Source: Mactromeris polynyma (taxonomy: Eukaryota > Mollusca > Bivalvia > Venerida > Mactridae). Taken from it: 64,000 nucleotides of DNA. Of this stretch, positions 42,854 to 55,095 are shown piece after piece. The notes beneath the pieces were generated by a model that worked only from the letters and a program-made list of their open reading frames with translations, did not search any database and was not told where the DNA came from. Both the position numbers and the translations under genes were made by a program. Where the stretch lies: positions 806,001 through 870,000 of the forward strand of contig JASFXZ010000004.1 of assembly GCA_032209605.1 (NCBI GenBank), given 5' to 3'. Position 1 is the first letter of the stretch. The number at the start of each line of letters is the position of its first letter.

Positions 42854-44800
42854 AATGAAAAATATATTTTGTCAAAAATCTTGATGAAAAGTTATTGATG
42901 GCAGAGTTTTCCGATAACTATAAGGGAAGATCACTGCGTCGGAAATTTATCAGGTAGATATGAACAGCCCTCGTTATCGCGCTATTTCTATGGACATAAG
43001 AAGACTAGCTGTCTCACGTGGGACCACTATATCTATATTATTGAGAATATACCAAATTCTATTAAAATAAACAGATATGACATATTTCTGATCTGTGAAA
43101 TGCATTCCATGCTGTGCATAACGACTGTATTTTATTTTAAAAATGTACAAAATACACTGAATCAACAATATGAATGACTAAGTGTAAATGTATCGGTGTC
43201 TCAAATGCAAGTTATAGAAAAGAAACTGATGAAAGCTTATCCGAATGAGACCTTCATGTAGTACAATGTACAAACGTGTACAAGTAAAATCGTAAGTTAA
43301 AACACCGTTTGCTGTTATTGTGTTTGCGAGTACAACCCTTATTACCGACCAAGTAAAATATAACTCTTAACAGTATTGTTACGTCGGTAACTCTTTTAAG
43401 TTTGACAACAATTGAAATGCTACTGTGATGTGGTTTAGAAACAAGTATTTGTGTAAGGATCGTTAAATGTAATACATATGTTTACAAATTTATTAATTGT
43501 GTTCCATAGTCCATAGCATGTCTACTAGTTCAGACCCAGAAAAACAAGTTAATAATATAATGACGGTATTTCTTACATTTTCTATCTCTAATGATGAAAT
43601 GCTTTCAAATGACACCATGCTTTTATCAGATTACGATGCATCCTACGAATGAATGTTATACCCTAATATATACTTGAGCATTATCTTAACAAACAAATTG
43701 AGCAAGTACATGTACTATTACTTTTATTAAATAATCATAGTTATGTCGAAAATATTTGTCATTAGCTAGCTATATGCATGGAGGAAGAAACACACAAGTT
43801 CTACCACAGTGTACTGTAGGAACGTACTATTGTATCCACCCAACTTTGCTAACAAACACTGAAGTGCGTTGCTTATGTACACTATTAACGCACTTGAATG
43901 TTATGTGTTGAAATAGTCTAAACTCTATTTCTGACATACATACACGATTACAGCCGAAACTCTATAATCCGGGAACTCTCCAGTCCGGAAACTTCCTCTA
44001 ATTGGACAACTGGACAATGTTCTCGTTCCCGTTTTTGTTCCTCCAATACTACACATGAACACAATTCCCACAGCCCGGATCCTCCCTACTCCGAAAACAA
44101 GAATGAATGTTTCGGTCCGGATGGTTTTCTTACACGTAAAATAAAGCTCCAAAAAACGAACGATAATTTTCCGCAAAAAAACGTCAAAGAGTAAAATGAC
44201 TGAGAATTGAAATACATTATAATACTTTTAATTGCCTCGGAGTGCATACCATTAGACGTTATCATCGTATACATTCCATTTTTATGGGAACAATGTAAGA
44301 ACGGGTACGAGGTGTACTAATTATGTAAACCAGCCTTCAAAAACAATTGGATAGATAATGTTGTGAAAACATGCGGTGGTCACTGTTTAGCGATTGATGA
44401 TCCGAGACAATTAAGGGATCAGTAGTTATACTTATTAAAAAGTGGTATGGCTGTGAATACAGAAAAATGGCAAATTTGGTACACAATCACAATTCAAAAT
44501 GTATTCATGATAGAAAATACCGGAGTCGTGTATTTGCGGTTTTGGGAAACATATCCGGAACGTGACCAATCTGTGTTGTATAGCACATCTGCATTAAGGC
44601 ATTTACCACCGATTTTTTGCGTGTGTTCGACTGAGTACGCTTTATTCGGACTTATGTCGTCAGTCCGAGCCTACGAGATTTCACTGCATATTGTAACAAA
44701 ACGACTTTAAATGCTGCATATCTACCTTTACAATCATCATACATGCTCATAATACATATTACCGCAGCCTGTTTCAACCTGTTTAACGATAGATAGTATA
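42854..44800. other. Block Y, copy 1: non-coding
   Basis: Repeated at 55096-57045 with few differences. Short frames (for example 44447-44710, repeated at 56689) have no recognised domain. A piece near 43945-44110 (CAGCCGAAACTCTATAATCC and other CCGG-rich words) looks like one end of a Tigger-type element but has no partner end. Confidence 0.5.
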
Positions 44801-44802
44801 TA

Positions 44803-46423
44803 CACTTACGGACTTTGAAAACGCACCACTTTTCAGGGGTCCGTATTTTTTTGTTTGAAATCTCTAGGGTATTTTGTACCATCGAAATGATGTTCCTGGT
44901 GAATGACCTTGGTATTAGAGTATATTTGGTACTTGTTTTTACAACGCAAATTACCAATAGCAACCACGTGGTCAAATCCCATTTTTCGCACGTGGATCTC
45001 GCGTAAATCTAAATATCCGAATTGTGTTAATGGTGATGTGTACACGGTGCATTAACATGTCAAAAAAACACAGTTTGAAGTAACAAGTAGCATTGATTAT
45101 CATGCCACGTTTACCCGAAAATGTCCGATCTGAAGCAATAGGCATGTTACGAGCCGGAAGTAGCTGCCGCGCCGTAGCCACACGATTCCATTGTCATCAT
45201 ACAACAATTGTACGTCTACAAGAACGTTATAGACAAACTGGCACCGTCAAGGATCGTCCGAGACCCGGTCAAAGGCCTGTTACGACGCCTAGACAAGATG
45301 CAGTAATGCGCATGCTCCACCGACGAGACCGCTTCCGGCCAGCTACTGTGACTGCCAGAGGAATGCTTGGTGTCCATGGGTATGTAAAATGTTCAGATGC
45401 TAATAAAACACGAGTTGATTTTTAAAATATAACATTTTGATTTAGTACATTTTTTTCTGTTTGTATTCCGTTTTAGAAATGCAATACATCCCCGGACAGT
45501 CCAGAGGAGGCTTAAAACTGTTGGGTTGACGTGCCATCGCCCGAAAAAGGTCTCTCCACTGACACCAAGGCACAAACTAGCACGGGAACGGTGGTCAAGG
45601 ACCTATCTTAGATTCCCAAGAATGCAGTGGGGTTCCGTACTGTTTGCGGATGAATCAAAATTTAACGTGAGTGGATGTGATGGGCGTGTCAGGGTTTACA
45701 GAGAACGAGGGGAACGCTTCTCTGAAAATTGCGTGCTCCAACGAAATAGGTGGGGCGGCGGAAGCGTTCATGTTTGGGCCGGAATTACTAGATTCCACAG
45801 AACAGAGCTGGTTTTCCTGGAGAGGAATGTTAACGCTCAATCATACATCGAAGACGTTCTTCAACCTGTCGTCATTCCCTTCTTGGATCACCATTTCCGG
45901 CGTCAACGATGTTTATTCCAGCATGATAACGCTCCTGCGCATAAAGCACGGAGAACAGTCACATTTCTGGAACAAAACAATGTCAACGTGATGGAATGGC
46001 CCGCTTTGTCACCAGACTTAGCCCCTATTGAAAACATATGGGATGAACTTGGAAGGTGCGTTCATAGGCGAGTGCCGCCACCTTGAACTGTTCACGAGCT
46101 TTATCAGGCACTCGTCGAGGAATGGCGGAACATTCCCCAGCAGCGCATTGAAAATGTTATATTATCTATGAGAAGCCGTTGTCGTGAATGCATCAGGAAC
46201 AATGGGTCATACACACACTATTGAACTGCGAATTTGTCATTTGAGGTTGAACTACATTGATGTTACGTAACCTTGCAATCTTGTTAAGTTTTGTTATGAA
46301 ATTTTGCTTTTTGCTTGCATATACAATTAACTTTATATACAACAATATTTGTGGCAAATAAATTTAGTTTTCTGTATATTTTGGGGGTTTGTATAAGTGG
46401 TGCGTTTTTAAAGTCCGTAAGTG
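44803..46423 (+). mobile_element. Tc1/mariner element, copy 2
   Basis: 1621 bp with TA on both sides; the same inverted repeats as copy 1. It has one more A near 45067 and one more base near 45642 than copy 1. Confidence 0.95.
45102..46224 (+). pseudogene. Tc1-type transposase, copy 2 (only a late stop)
   Basis: Exon 1 is 45102-45379, a 97-bp intron follows, and exon 2 starts at 45477. The first catalytic Asp block is intact here (VLFADESKF), followed by QHDNAPAH and SPDLAPIEN (DD34E), so all three catalytic residues lie in one frame after splicing. A TGA at 46084 follows RVPPP, as in copy 1, about 45 codons before the stop of the longer frame at 46222. The shared stop predates the duplication. 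Whether the protein works without its last 45 residues is unknown. Confidence 0.85.
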
Positions 46424-46425
46424 TA

Positions 46426-47679
46426 CACCAATAGCTATTCTAATCCAGTTAACGTATATCAGTAGATAGAGTGCAAATCAGACACTCCTTTTATTTCACT
46501 GAAGTGTATATATGTTGCAACACTATGAGACATTTAACCCCCGAATGTATTGTAATACTCTAAGCCTATGCTATTCAATGTGACAAACTCTGGCATAAAC
46601 AAGTATGAATACATGTACATATTTAAATGCATATTTGTTTATTGTATTTTTCAATGTTCCTAAATCGTTCGGTTCAAGAATGTTCGTGTTTCATTTCCTT
46701 TGATTTTGTAATTGTTACATTATAAACAATAGTATAACTTGCATGTGACATAACCTGCTCGACTTCCTCATTCTATTCCATAGTCTATTTACCTTTTTCG
46801 TCCCAGGAACTACATGTCTTCGGATCGTACAATTTTGTATATATCCTTGTGCATCAGCCGGTCTTCCCCTGTTTTCACGAATTAAATTAGATTTGATTAT
46901 ATGAATATATATGTGTTTATTATTATGCGTTATTTTAAATACATATCATGTAAACTATCTTCCTTATTTATTCGTGTTGAAGGTGAAGTAGTCAAAACTG
47001 ATGTTACGATTATTATATTGTACAGAGTACATCTACCTACCGCAATATGTGTATGAAATGCTAGTTTTACCACTATACAGTGAAATAACAAACTCTAAGA
47101 TTTATTTTCCAGGCCACTTTTGTAACATGTTTCCTAAAGTTAGGGCAAAATGTCATTCACGCTGTACATGTATTACTCATTTTCGAAGAGAAATAATTTT
47201 GATTCAAATATGATATACCAAGGGGTGGGGGGCTGATCTGATATTCAAATACCTTAACTTCGCGGACGGCTGCTGACAAAATATAAACTATTGAAATCTG
47301 GCTTGATGAAAAACACAAATAAATAAAGTTGTTATTACATGTTTAATGCATGGTTAAGTTTGAATGGCCATACATTTTGTGCAACTTGTTTTAAATGTTT
47401 ACAAATGCAAACCACACTAATGCACAAATGTAAATAGAGTTTATATTCAAATACAACTTGCCAAATCTTCCGGGTTTGGAAAAAACGATTTTGTATTCGT
47501 CTTAAACTTATGTTTCAAAAAAGACATTTAAATACTTAAACTTCACGCATGGTTAATGTTGAATGGTCGTACATTTTGTGCAAGAGAATGCTATTTTGGC
47601 AATATGATCACAACAGGTTTGACTGATATTCCAAACTTCTCAAGATGATGTAACATTTATTCGTTTCTATGTGTTTCAG
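46426..47679. other. Non-coding part before the signal-peptide exon, copy 2
   Basis: Same as 26887-28140; no gene seen. Confidence 0.45.
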
Positions 47680-47775
47680 TATTTGAAAGCAACAATTAGT
47701 AACAACAACAACGCATGATGTCACGTTGGCTAATGTGGATACACTTGATTGTGCTTGTGTATGAAATTAGCCAAG
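47680..47775 (+). CDS. Signal-peptide exon, copy 2
   Basis: Identical to 28141-28236: strong acceptor, two ATGs, hydrophobic leader, phase 1 donor GTATAAG. Because nothing has changed, both copies are equally likely to be used. Confidence 0.55.
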
Positions 47776-48938
47776 GTATAAGTGATCCAAAATTAGTTGT
47801 AACTACCTTTTTGTGTACACTATATCTGTCGGGCAGTGATATTCAAAACATGTTTTAATTGACTGAACACTTAAGTGTGTTTACTACCGTTCTGCAGTAA
47901 TTGAAAACGGGCTTTATTAAATATGTACATAATATAAACGCGAAACAAGAGTTCACTATTTAAGTTTTATCTTAGAGATAGAAAACATGGATCTATACAA
48001 TTGTGATTAACATCTTATTTAACTGTGAACGATGCTTATCGTCGTTTGATATATAATATTGATATGCCCTCACATCGATATCATACAGTCATATAAGACA
48101 AAAACATAGCAAACCTATTTGATTAAACTAACTTATAGAAATAATAACGCTCCTTCTACGATTTGCACGCGATTCCAATTGTTTTCGATCACAGCTAGGC
48201 CGTAATAGTGTCAGAAAATAGTGTCCAATACTTATCTCAATGAGAACCTTATACATGTAAAAGCGTTACGAGCAAAACCAACCAGTCAACAATGTACAAA
48301 CACTTTGTATATTTCATAAACCTAACCATCTATAAAATATGTATATGGGAACCACGTAAATTACAATATTTCCACGCTTGGTGTATTTTGAATAGCAATA
48401 TATTCTATACCGTGTTAAGAAACTAACGTATAGAAGTACAAACGACTTGCTAAACCTTTTAGATATAGTTATATCCATATTATACCTCAGTCAATGGTCG
48501 GCTGGTTTTAAATTTTCCGGGTTGTACGAATGTATCTTTGTTTGCTTCTTAAGATTTTGTTTAAAAGAATATTTGGTATTCGATGTGTTCTCAATTGACT
48601 TAACGTGAATTTTGGGCGGCATAATTGTCATACGGAAACATGTAAACAATCAACGGAGGGTTACAATTTGTGTGAGCAGTTGTTGGCAGGTGGATCGAAC
48701 ACAATCGCATTGTATCGACATAAGAGAAGGAATCAGTGTATACATGAAATTGAGGACAAATAAAGTATTATGTTGAGAGGAATGAAAACAGTTATATTTT
48801 AATTTTGGAAAACGTTTTAATTATTTGACACATGTTTTAGATTTTGATAACCGGAAGTTACCGTTGTGTTGTGCCTTTAGATACGAGTACATGTATGTGA
48901 CATAAATGTTATAAAAGTAAACATATACTTGTAAATAT

Positions 48939-49754
48939 TGCTGCGGGCGGTTATATCAGCATCACTGCTGATACAGGTAGGCGTTGTAAATCAGAAACAC
49001 AGCTGATACAGGTAGGCGTTGTATATCAGAAATACTGCTGATACAGGTAGGCGTTGTATATCAGAAATACTGCTTATACAGATAGGCGTTGTATATCAGA
49101 AATACTGCTGATATAGATAGGCGTAGCATATCAGAAATACTGCTGATACAGGTAGGCGTTGTATATCAGAAATACTGCTGATACAGATAAGAGTTGTATA
49201 TCAGAAATACAGCTGATACAGACAGGCGTTGTATATCAGAAATACTGCTGTTACAGATAAGAGTTGTATACCAGAATAACTGCTGATACAGATTAGAGTG
49301 GTGTATCGGAAATACTGCTGATACAGATTATAGTTGTATATCGGAATTACTGATGTTACAGTTAGGCGTTGTGTATCAGAAATACTGCTGATACAGATTA
49401 GAGTTGTATATCAGAAATACTGCTGATACTGATTAGAGTTGTATATCAGACATACTGCTGATACAGATAAGAGTTGTATAACAGAAATACTGTTGATACA
49501 GATTAGGGTTGTATATCGGAAATACTGCTGTTACAATTAGGCGTTGTATATCAGAAATACTGCTGATACAGATTAGAGTGGTATATCAGAAATACTGCTG
49601 TTACAGATTAACGTTGTATATCAGAAATACTGCTGTTACAGATTAACGTTGTATATCAGAAATACTGCTGTTACAAATTAACGTTGTATATCAGGAATAC
49701 AGCCTGTTACAGATTAACGTTTTATATCAGAAATACTGCTGTTACTGCTAGCAC
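48939..49754. repeat. 35-bp minisatellite, copy 2
   Basis: Same length and the same order of variant units as the array at 29400-30215. Fast-changing arrays usually differ in unit number, so the match means the duplication is very recent or the copies are kept alike. Confidence 0.95.
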
Positions 49755-49977
49755 TGCTAACTTTACACTGGTACACAAACTGTATAAGAAGAATCAGTGA
49801 AGGATGTAATCGTGTATAACATATGTCCACTTATTTGTGATTTCTTTTGTAAACTTAAGTTGTTTCCTTTTAAAGTTATATAACAATAAAGATATAGATA
49901 ACCAATATACACAGATATTAATACCAAACCTCACATTGCTTGAATTAGTCAGTCATCTATTTATTAAAACTTTTCAG

Positions 49978-50039
49978 TGATTTGGGCGGGTTAGGTTGGA
50001 TTACGCTGCTTACATTGACTGTGTGTGGTAGCAGTGAAG
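49978..50039 (+). CDS. Short hydrophobic exon, copy 2
   Basis: Identical to 30439-30500, with the same acceptor, phase and GTAAGT donor. Confidence 0.4.
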
Positions 50040-50473
50040 GTAAGTACAGTGCCATCTCTACAAATCAACGCCCTGTAGGAGTTGCACATTGCCCCTGTTG
50101 TTTTGAGGTTGTTGATTTAAGGAGGTTGTATTTCTTGTAAATACTTATGTTATCTCCTTAAAATTGATAATGTTGTTGAACAGGGGTTGTTAATTGAACT
50201 CAGAACGTATGGTTTGCAAGATTGTAATTCTGTAATATAGACGTTTTAACATATATAATGCTTACGTGCTATTTTAAGATTTGTTGATTTACAATTTATG
50301 TTTTTATATTTGTATTTTGGTTGCATATTTATAATTAGACACCGATACGCATACAGTATACCAGTTTGAATGTTGAATGTAAATATAAGGAAATCACACA
50401 TATACACGATTATTGAAATGGTAGAAATGTCATTGTATCGAGTTTGGTTTATACTTAATATGTAATTTGTTTA

Positions 50474-50648
50474 CTGTCGCACCTCGTTTATTCGACAACC
50501 TTCTATCCGAATACTTGTTACCATCCGAAATAAATATCAGGTCCCGATGGATCTTAAGCAAGTCGAATTGAAATAAGCTATTGGATACGATGTATTATTC
50601 GAAATAAAATTTCAGACCCGATAAATTCAAATGAACGATGTCCGACTG
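50474..50648. mobile_element. Pogo/Tigger-like MITE, copy 2
   Basis: Copy of 30935-31109 carried along by the tandem duplication. Confidence 0.6.
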
Positions 50649-51256
50649 TATTTAATTTCTTATTTATTTATTTGGCATATTTAAAACGTTCGTCATAGAG
50701 TTACGTATCTATCGTAATTAAAGTATTCAAACAACTGTGTGAAGTATTAAGGATCATGTATACAATACTGTCTGATAATATAAACAAATAAATAAGTAAT
50801 TAGTACTACATGTACTACACGTTGTACTTTACTAAATGTTCGAATCCATTGGAAACAATAATTGAAATATCAACCGTATCTTTCGCCAAAAACAAACTTC
50901 ACATTAACTTTTAATTAAGGAATTGTTTATATTGTACTTTATGATTTAATGTGTTCATTCTCATCGTCGTTAAGTTTGTTACTTTGTGCGAATCCTGCTC
51001 GGTACATGTGGAGATGTTGTCCGGTGCTTGCGGAAGGACAGTTAAATACAAGTGGTGATACCAGCTGGCCACTGTACATAAATGACAAATGTTAAAAAAA
51101 TGGTGTTACATGTAACCCTAATAAATAATTATATCATGCGCGAGGCATGGACTCAATTTAGTGACACATATTTGTATTAAGGACATAATTGTAGCACTAG
51201 TTGTCCCTGAATAGTTGTTAAGGATATAATTATTATAAAATTGTACCCTTTTTCAG

Positions 51257-51372
51257 TCGCAGAAATGGAAGAACACAATAATTATGAAGGATTAGGTGGA
51301 AAAACAATGACCGAGAAGTCAGTTTATTCAGATCTTCGTTCAGATGTGGACTATGTTAACACTACAATATAA
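51257..51372 (+). CDS. Terminal exon with ITAM-like tail, copy 2
   Basis: Identical to 31718-31833: YEGL and YSDL ten residues apart, then DYVN and a stop. Here the signal, hydrophobic and tail exons lie in 3.7 kb without the Ngaro element downstream, so this copy is the cleaner one for transcript mapping. Confidence 0.55.
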
Positions 51373-54300
51373 AATAGGAAACTATAGTTTGTAAATATAC
51401 TATGAGTCAATACAAACTTATATACACGGTTCGTTTTAGCTGGGTGATTGTAGGATAAGTGTGTAAGGCTTTTCAATAAAGATATGTCAATATAGGTCCA
51501 TGAATATTTGGAAAATACCAGTAAACACTTCGAATCAATGTACGATTTAGATATGTCTAGCCACAGTTTGTCCAATAAGTGCGATTGAATATGTTGCTTT
51601 GGACGTTTGAATTAACGAACAAGCATGTTCATCGTAGAGTCTGCGACAAAAGAAGTAAATGGATATAAATTAAAAAAGCTCTTTAAACGGCGCTGCATCT
51701 TTAGTAATATCGATGGGGGTAAGCTAAACTTGTTTCCACAGCAATATTATTGAAAATAAATACCAAAGTATGGGGTGGTCAGTCTACAAATTCTGTGTCA
51801 TTGTTCATGAATAGTGTTCATATATCAAAACAATCTCTCACGAAATATGTGATCTATTACTTTTGACAATGTTTTAAGTTATATAATGCATCTATATCAT
51901 CATATAGGTTTAATCGAATGCCGTGTATCGTCAATGTCAGGAATATTAGGCGACTGAGTAAAACCTTCAACCAGGTTTAAACACCCAGTGGTGTTTTTGT
52001 AAGACGTTCAATGGCAGTTTCTATTTTCCATCTGCAGTTATATTTGTGTATTATAACCCTTTTTAGTTAGTTCGCTTTGCAGTTTTTTATGTTTAAATGT
52101 TCATGTTTTCTCATGCTTTATAAAGCGTGACCTGCGATAATTACAATTCATATATAGGCATTTATTGGAGCAACTGTTTTTTGTTCGATTACGTGGGTAA
52201 GTTTATTTGTAATAAAAAAAAATTGGGGTTTGGAGAAATAAAAGTAAAGTAAGCATTGCACTTAATGTACCGTACCTTGTTAAGGTTTAGATAGTGTTTT
52301 GCTACTGCCCATCTTTCCATTTCAGTCAGTCTCTAATCAATTTAAGCTTAAATCCAATCACGTTGTACGTCATACTACTGTCTTTGCTTCGTTTTCGGAA
52401 AGACAAAAGTGTGTTTACAGTCATATTTTCCCAAGCTAATTGGTTATTCTTAATTCAAAAGATGTCTAGACTTAACATTATTTAGAACTTGGACAATATG
52501 TGCCTATTTAACCATTCTTTTTTATAACCGATGCATATATTGATGTTTAAAATATTTAATTCCTAGTCTCACGAATATAATATGTGTACATTCATCATAT
52601 ATACATTGATATTTGTTCCGTTGATATTAGTAAATCATGTTTGTTTTGTTTTGTTAAAACTGTATATACTGTTCTGCTCTCCAACTTGGAGGAAATAAAC
52701 GTATCTAACTGTTATGAAGTTGGGGTTTATTAGCATTATTAATTGATGCAAAACTCGTTACGCCAAAATAAGTTTAATAGTTACATTTTATGTACTTTCT
52801 ACCAATAATTGAATAATAGACCAGTAAAATGTTGAGCTGAAACAAGAATATAAGACTTTCTTATTTAAACATTTATCATTTGGACTTGTTTGTGAATACC
52901 AGTAGTATAGGGGCCGCTTTAGGGCACGCGGCCATTTTGTTTGGTGGGTTATAAGTCAATAATCGATACTATAAAGCCCTTTGGCTTATAGACGAGGTTG
53001 AACAAAGAGCAGATCACCCGCGCTCATCACGCAAGATTTAGCCTTACAGCTATGGTCATTAAATAAATTCGTGTAAAATGGTATTGTAACACGCGATTTT
53101 TCTACTCTAATTATAAAACGGTTGGTGTTCTGAATGGTTAACCAATGAAAAAAAACATATGTTATTATGCCCGCCATTTTTAAACAGGCCTGTGACAACG
53201 GAAGGTACGGATCAAAGAAAATTAAACGTAGTACAAATAGTGATTTTACCTGTCATACTGTAGCAACTTATTCTCTCTCTCCTAAAGCAGACGATAGTAT
53301 ACCGTTCAACTTCAGTGCACAACGTTTGATATGTCACACTAGTACATACCGAGTCGTTATACACTACGATAATAGGTTTACACTTCTTTAAGAAGATAAC
53401 ACAATTAAGTACTGTTTAACTGAATTTATTGACAGCGTTCAACTATATACAACACTCATACAGTATGATTCACATGTATATTTTTACAAATGCATCAAAT
53501 ATAATAGTAAAACAATAATTAAAAAGTAAATGTACAGTCAATGCAAATCTTTAGCTCTTATCCAACTGTTAAATATGTGCCGATTAAAATTCCACTTGAA
53601 ACATACTCGTCATTAATTTTATATGAATAGTTTAATTAGTTTTGTTTAAACTGCGCATGCGCGCAGTCAGTTTTGTATATTTTGTATTATTGGTATTTCA
53701 CAATCACCATGTAAGTATGTATAAGTCGAAGCCCACGGTAGTGACTCATCAGATCACTTATTTTAAACCTACCAACGAAAATCGCCATCTTTGAACTGGA
53801 TTGTCTATTATTTAACATTCAACAATCTAAATGGCAGATCATAATTCTGTTCATATGTTTCAATTCCTTCAAGTACTTACGTATTATTCTAGATTGTCAG
53901 ACACCAAAGTCCATAATGTCACGGGCTGACAGACGAAGATTGCGGGAATGATAATATGTCGTTGTTTTGCATGAATAATCATTCATAATCTGTACAATGA
54001 GGTTCTTTATATTAACTTCATAACGCCTGTTTTGGTCTTTGTGCGGTATTCACAGTATTTATCAATATGTATTGAGTCGGACCGTTATAAAGTGTTATGG
54101 ATTTGTTAAATGTCTGGGTATTTATGTTATTGTTTTGGTAATTAAAATGAATAATTTCTAAAGATTTAACATTCATAAAGGCTTGTATCATTATTGGAGT
54201 TGATTTTGGCGATAGTTTGTACTGATACAAAATGTACATATAAATACTTATAAAGTACAGTTAAATCTTCCATTGACTGGACCTTCTAAACCAAGGCATG

Positions 54301-55086
54301 TCAAAAACACTAAACACATGTGTGTGGCCATCTTAACATAGAGGTTGTAACATAAGAATATATCACTGGTTCTAGGAACAGAGAGCAAAATCCGGGGTGA
54401 GAGTTACAAAATGTACTGTATTGTCATTTCCTCATTCTGGTCAAAAACAGTTACCCGAGAAACGGATATTTCCATCCGCACATTAAGCCAGAGATAGATT
54501 CTTTTTCTTGCATACCTTTTTTAAGAAGACGAGATTAAATAAAATGACAGACGTTCAGATGGCTGCTTTCTTATAGTAATGTGTGATTCCACAAATACAT
54601 TTAAGTTATTATTCGCAGTTAATATGACGTCATTACGTTACATCATCAGCAATACTCAGCCTACACAGGGGGAGTAAGATAGTTTTCCAACATCAGTGTT
54701 AACCAGGGAAACTCTGGTCTGGTATGAAAGAAATACTAATCTATATACCAGTTAACATGTAAACAATATTATTTTTGGAATGACATGATAACAAACATGT
54801 ATATGCCATGATATTATAACATATATGGCACATTTGTGAACAACACAGGTGTACAAGTCAGTAGTACTGCAACATTATTTCATATAAATGATGCATATAC
54901 AATTACATGACGTGTCACATAGATAACAGTATACATGTATATAAAGGCAACACTTGTAAATATTGAATTAAGTGCTCAAATATTAATGGTTATTAAATTT
55001 AGTGATGAACGGATATATTTTTTGTTTACCACCAAACATATTTTATGTTTAAAATTAAGATATATAGATATAAAATTTACCACTAA
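51373..55086. other. Non-coding right part of block X, copy 2
   Basis: Same as 31834-35553 with small differences (5 bp missing near 52706; substitutions near 53606, 53625 and 54684). No gene seen. Confidence 0.45.
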
Positions 55087-55095
55087 AATTAAATA
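55087..55095. other. Empty insertion site of the Ngaro element
   Basis: AATTAAATA occurs once here, with flanks ACTAAA on the left and AATGAAA on the right. In copy 1 the same flanks are separated by the 7.3-kb element, with AATTAAATA at both of its ends. Confidence 0.9.

Larger units (their letters stand above)
25266..44802. repeat. Tandem duplication unit, copy 1 (interrupted by Ngaro element)
   Basis: Same content and order as 44803-57046: Tc1 element, signal-peptide exon, 35-bp minisatellite, hydrophobic exon, small MITE, ITAM-like exon, long non-coding part. Corresponding positions differ by 19,539 up to 35553; a 7.29-kb retrotransposon then interrupts the unit, which resumes at 42854. 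Differences between copies are few: scattered single bases, a 5-bp indel near 33172, and a small cluster near 35150. Confidence 0.95.

Noticed and set aside
43518..43652. A 44-residue frame, MSTSSDPEKQV to SDYDASYE, also at copy 2
   Set aside because: It has an acidic, Tyr-containing end like a receptor tail and an AG just upstream, but no upstream partner exon and no family match. Identity between copies only reflects recent duplication.
44447..44710. An 87-residue frame repeated at 56689-56952
   Set aside because: No domain, no splice context, and the surrounding sequence is equally conserved between copies.
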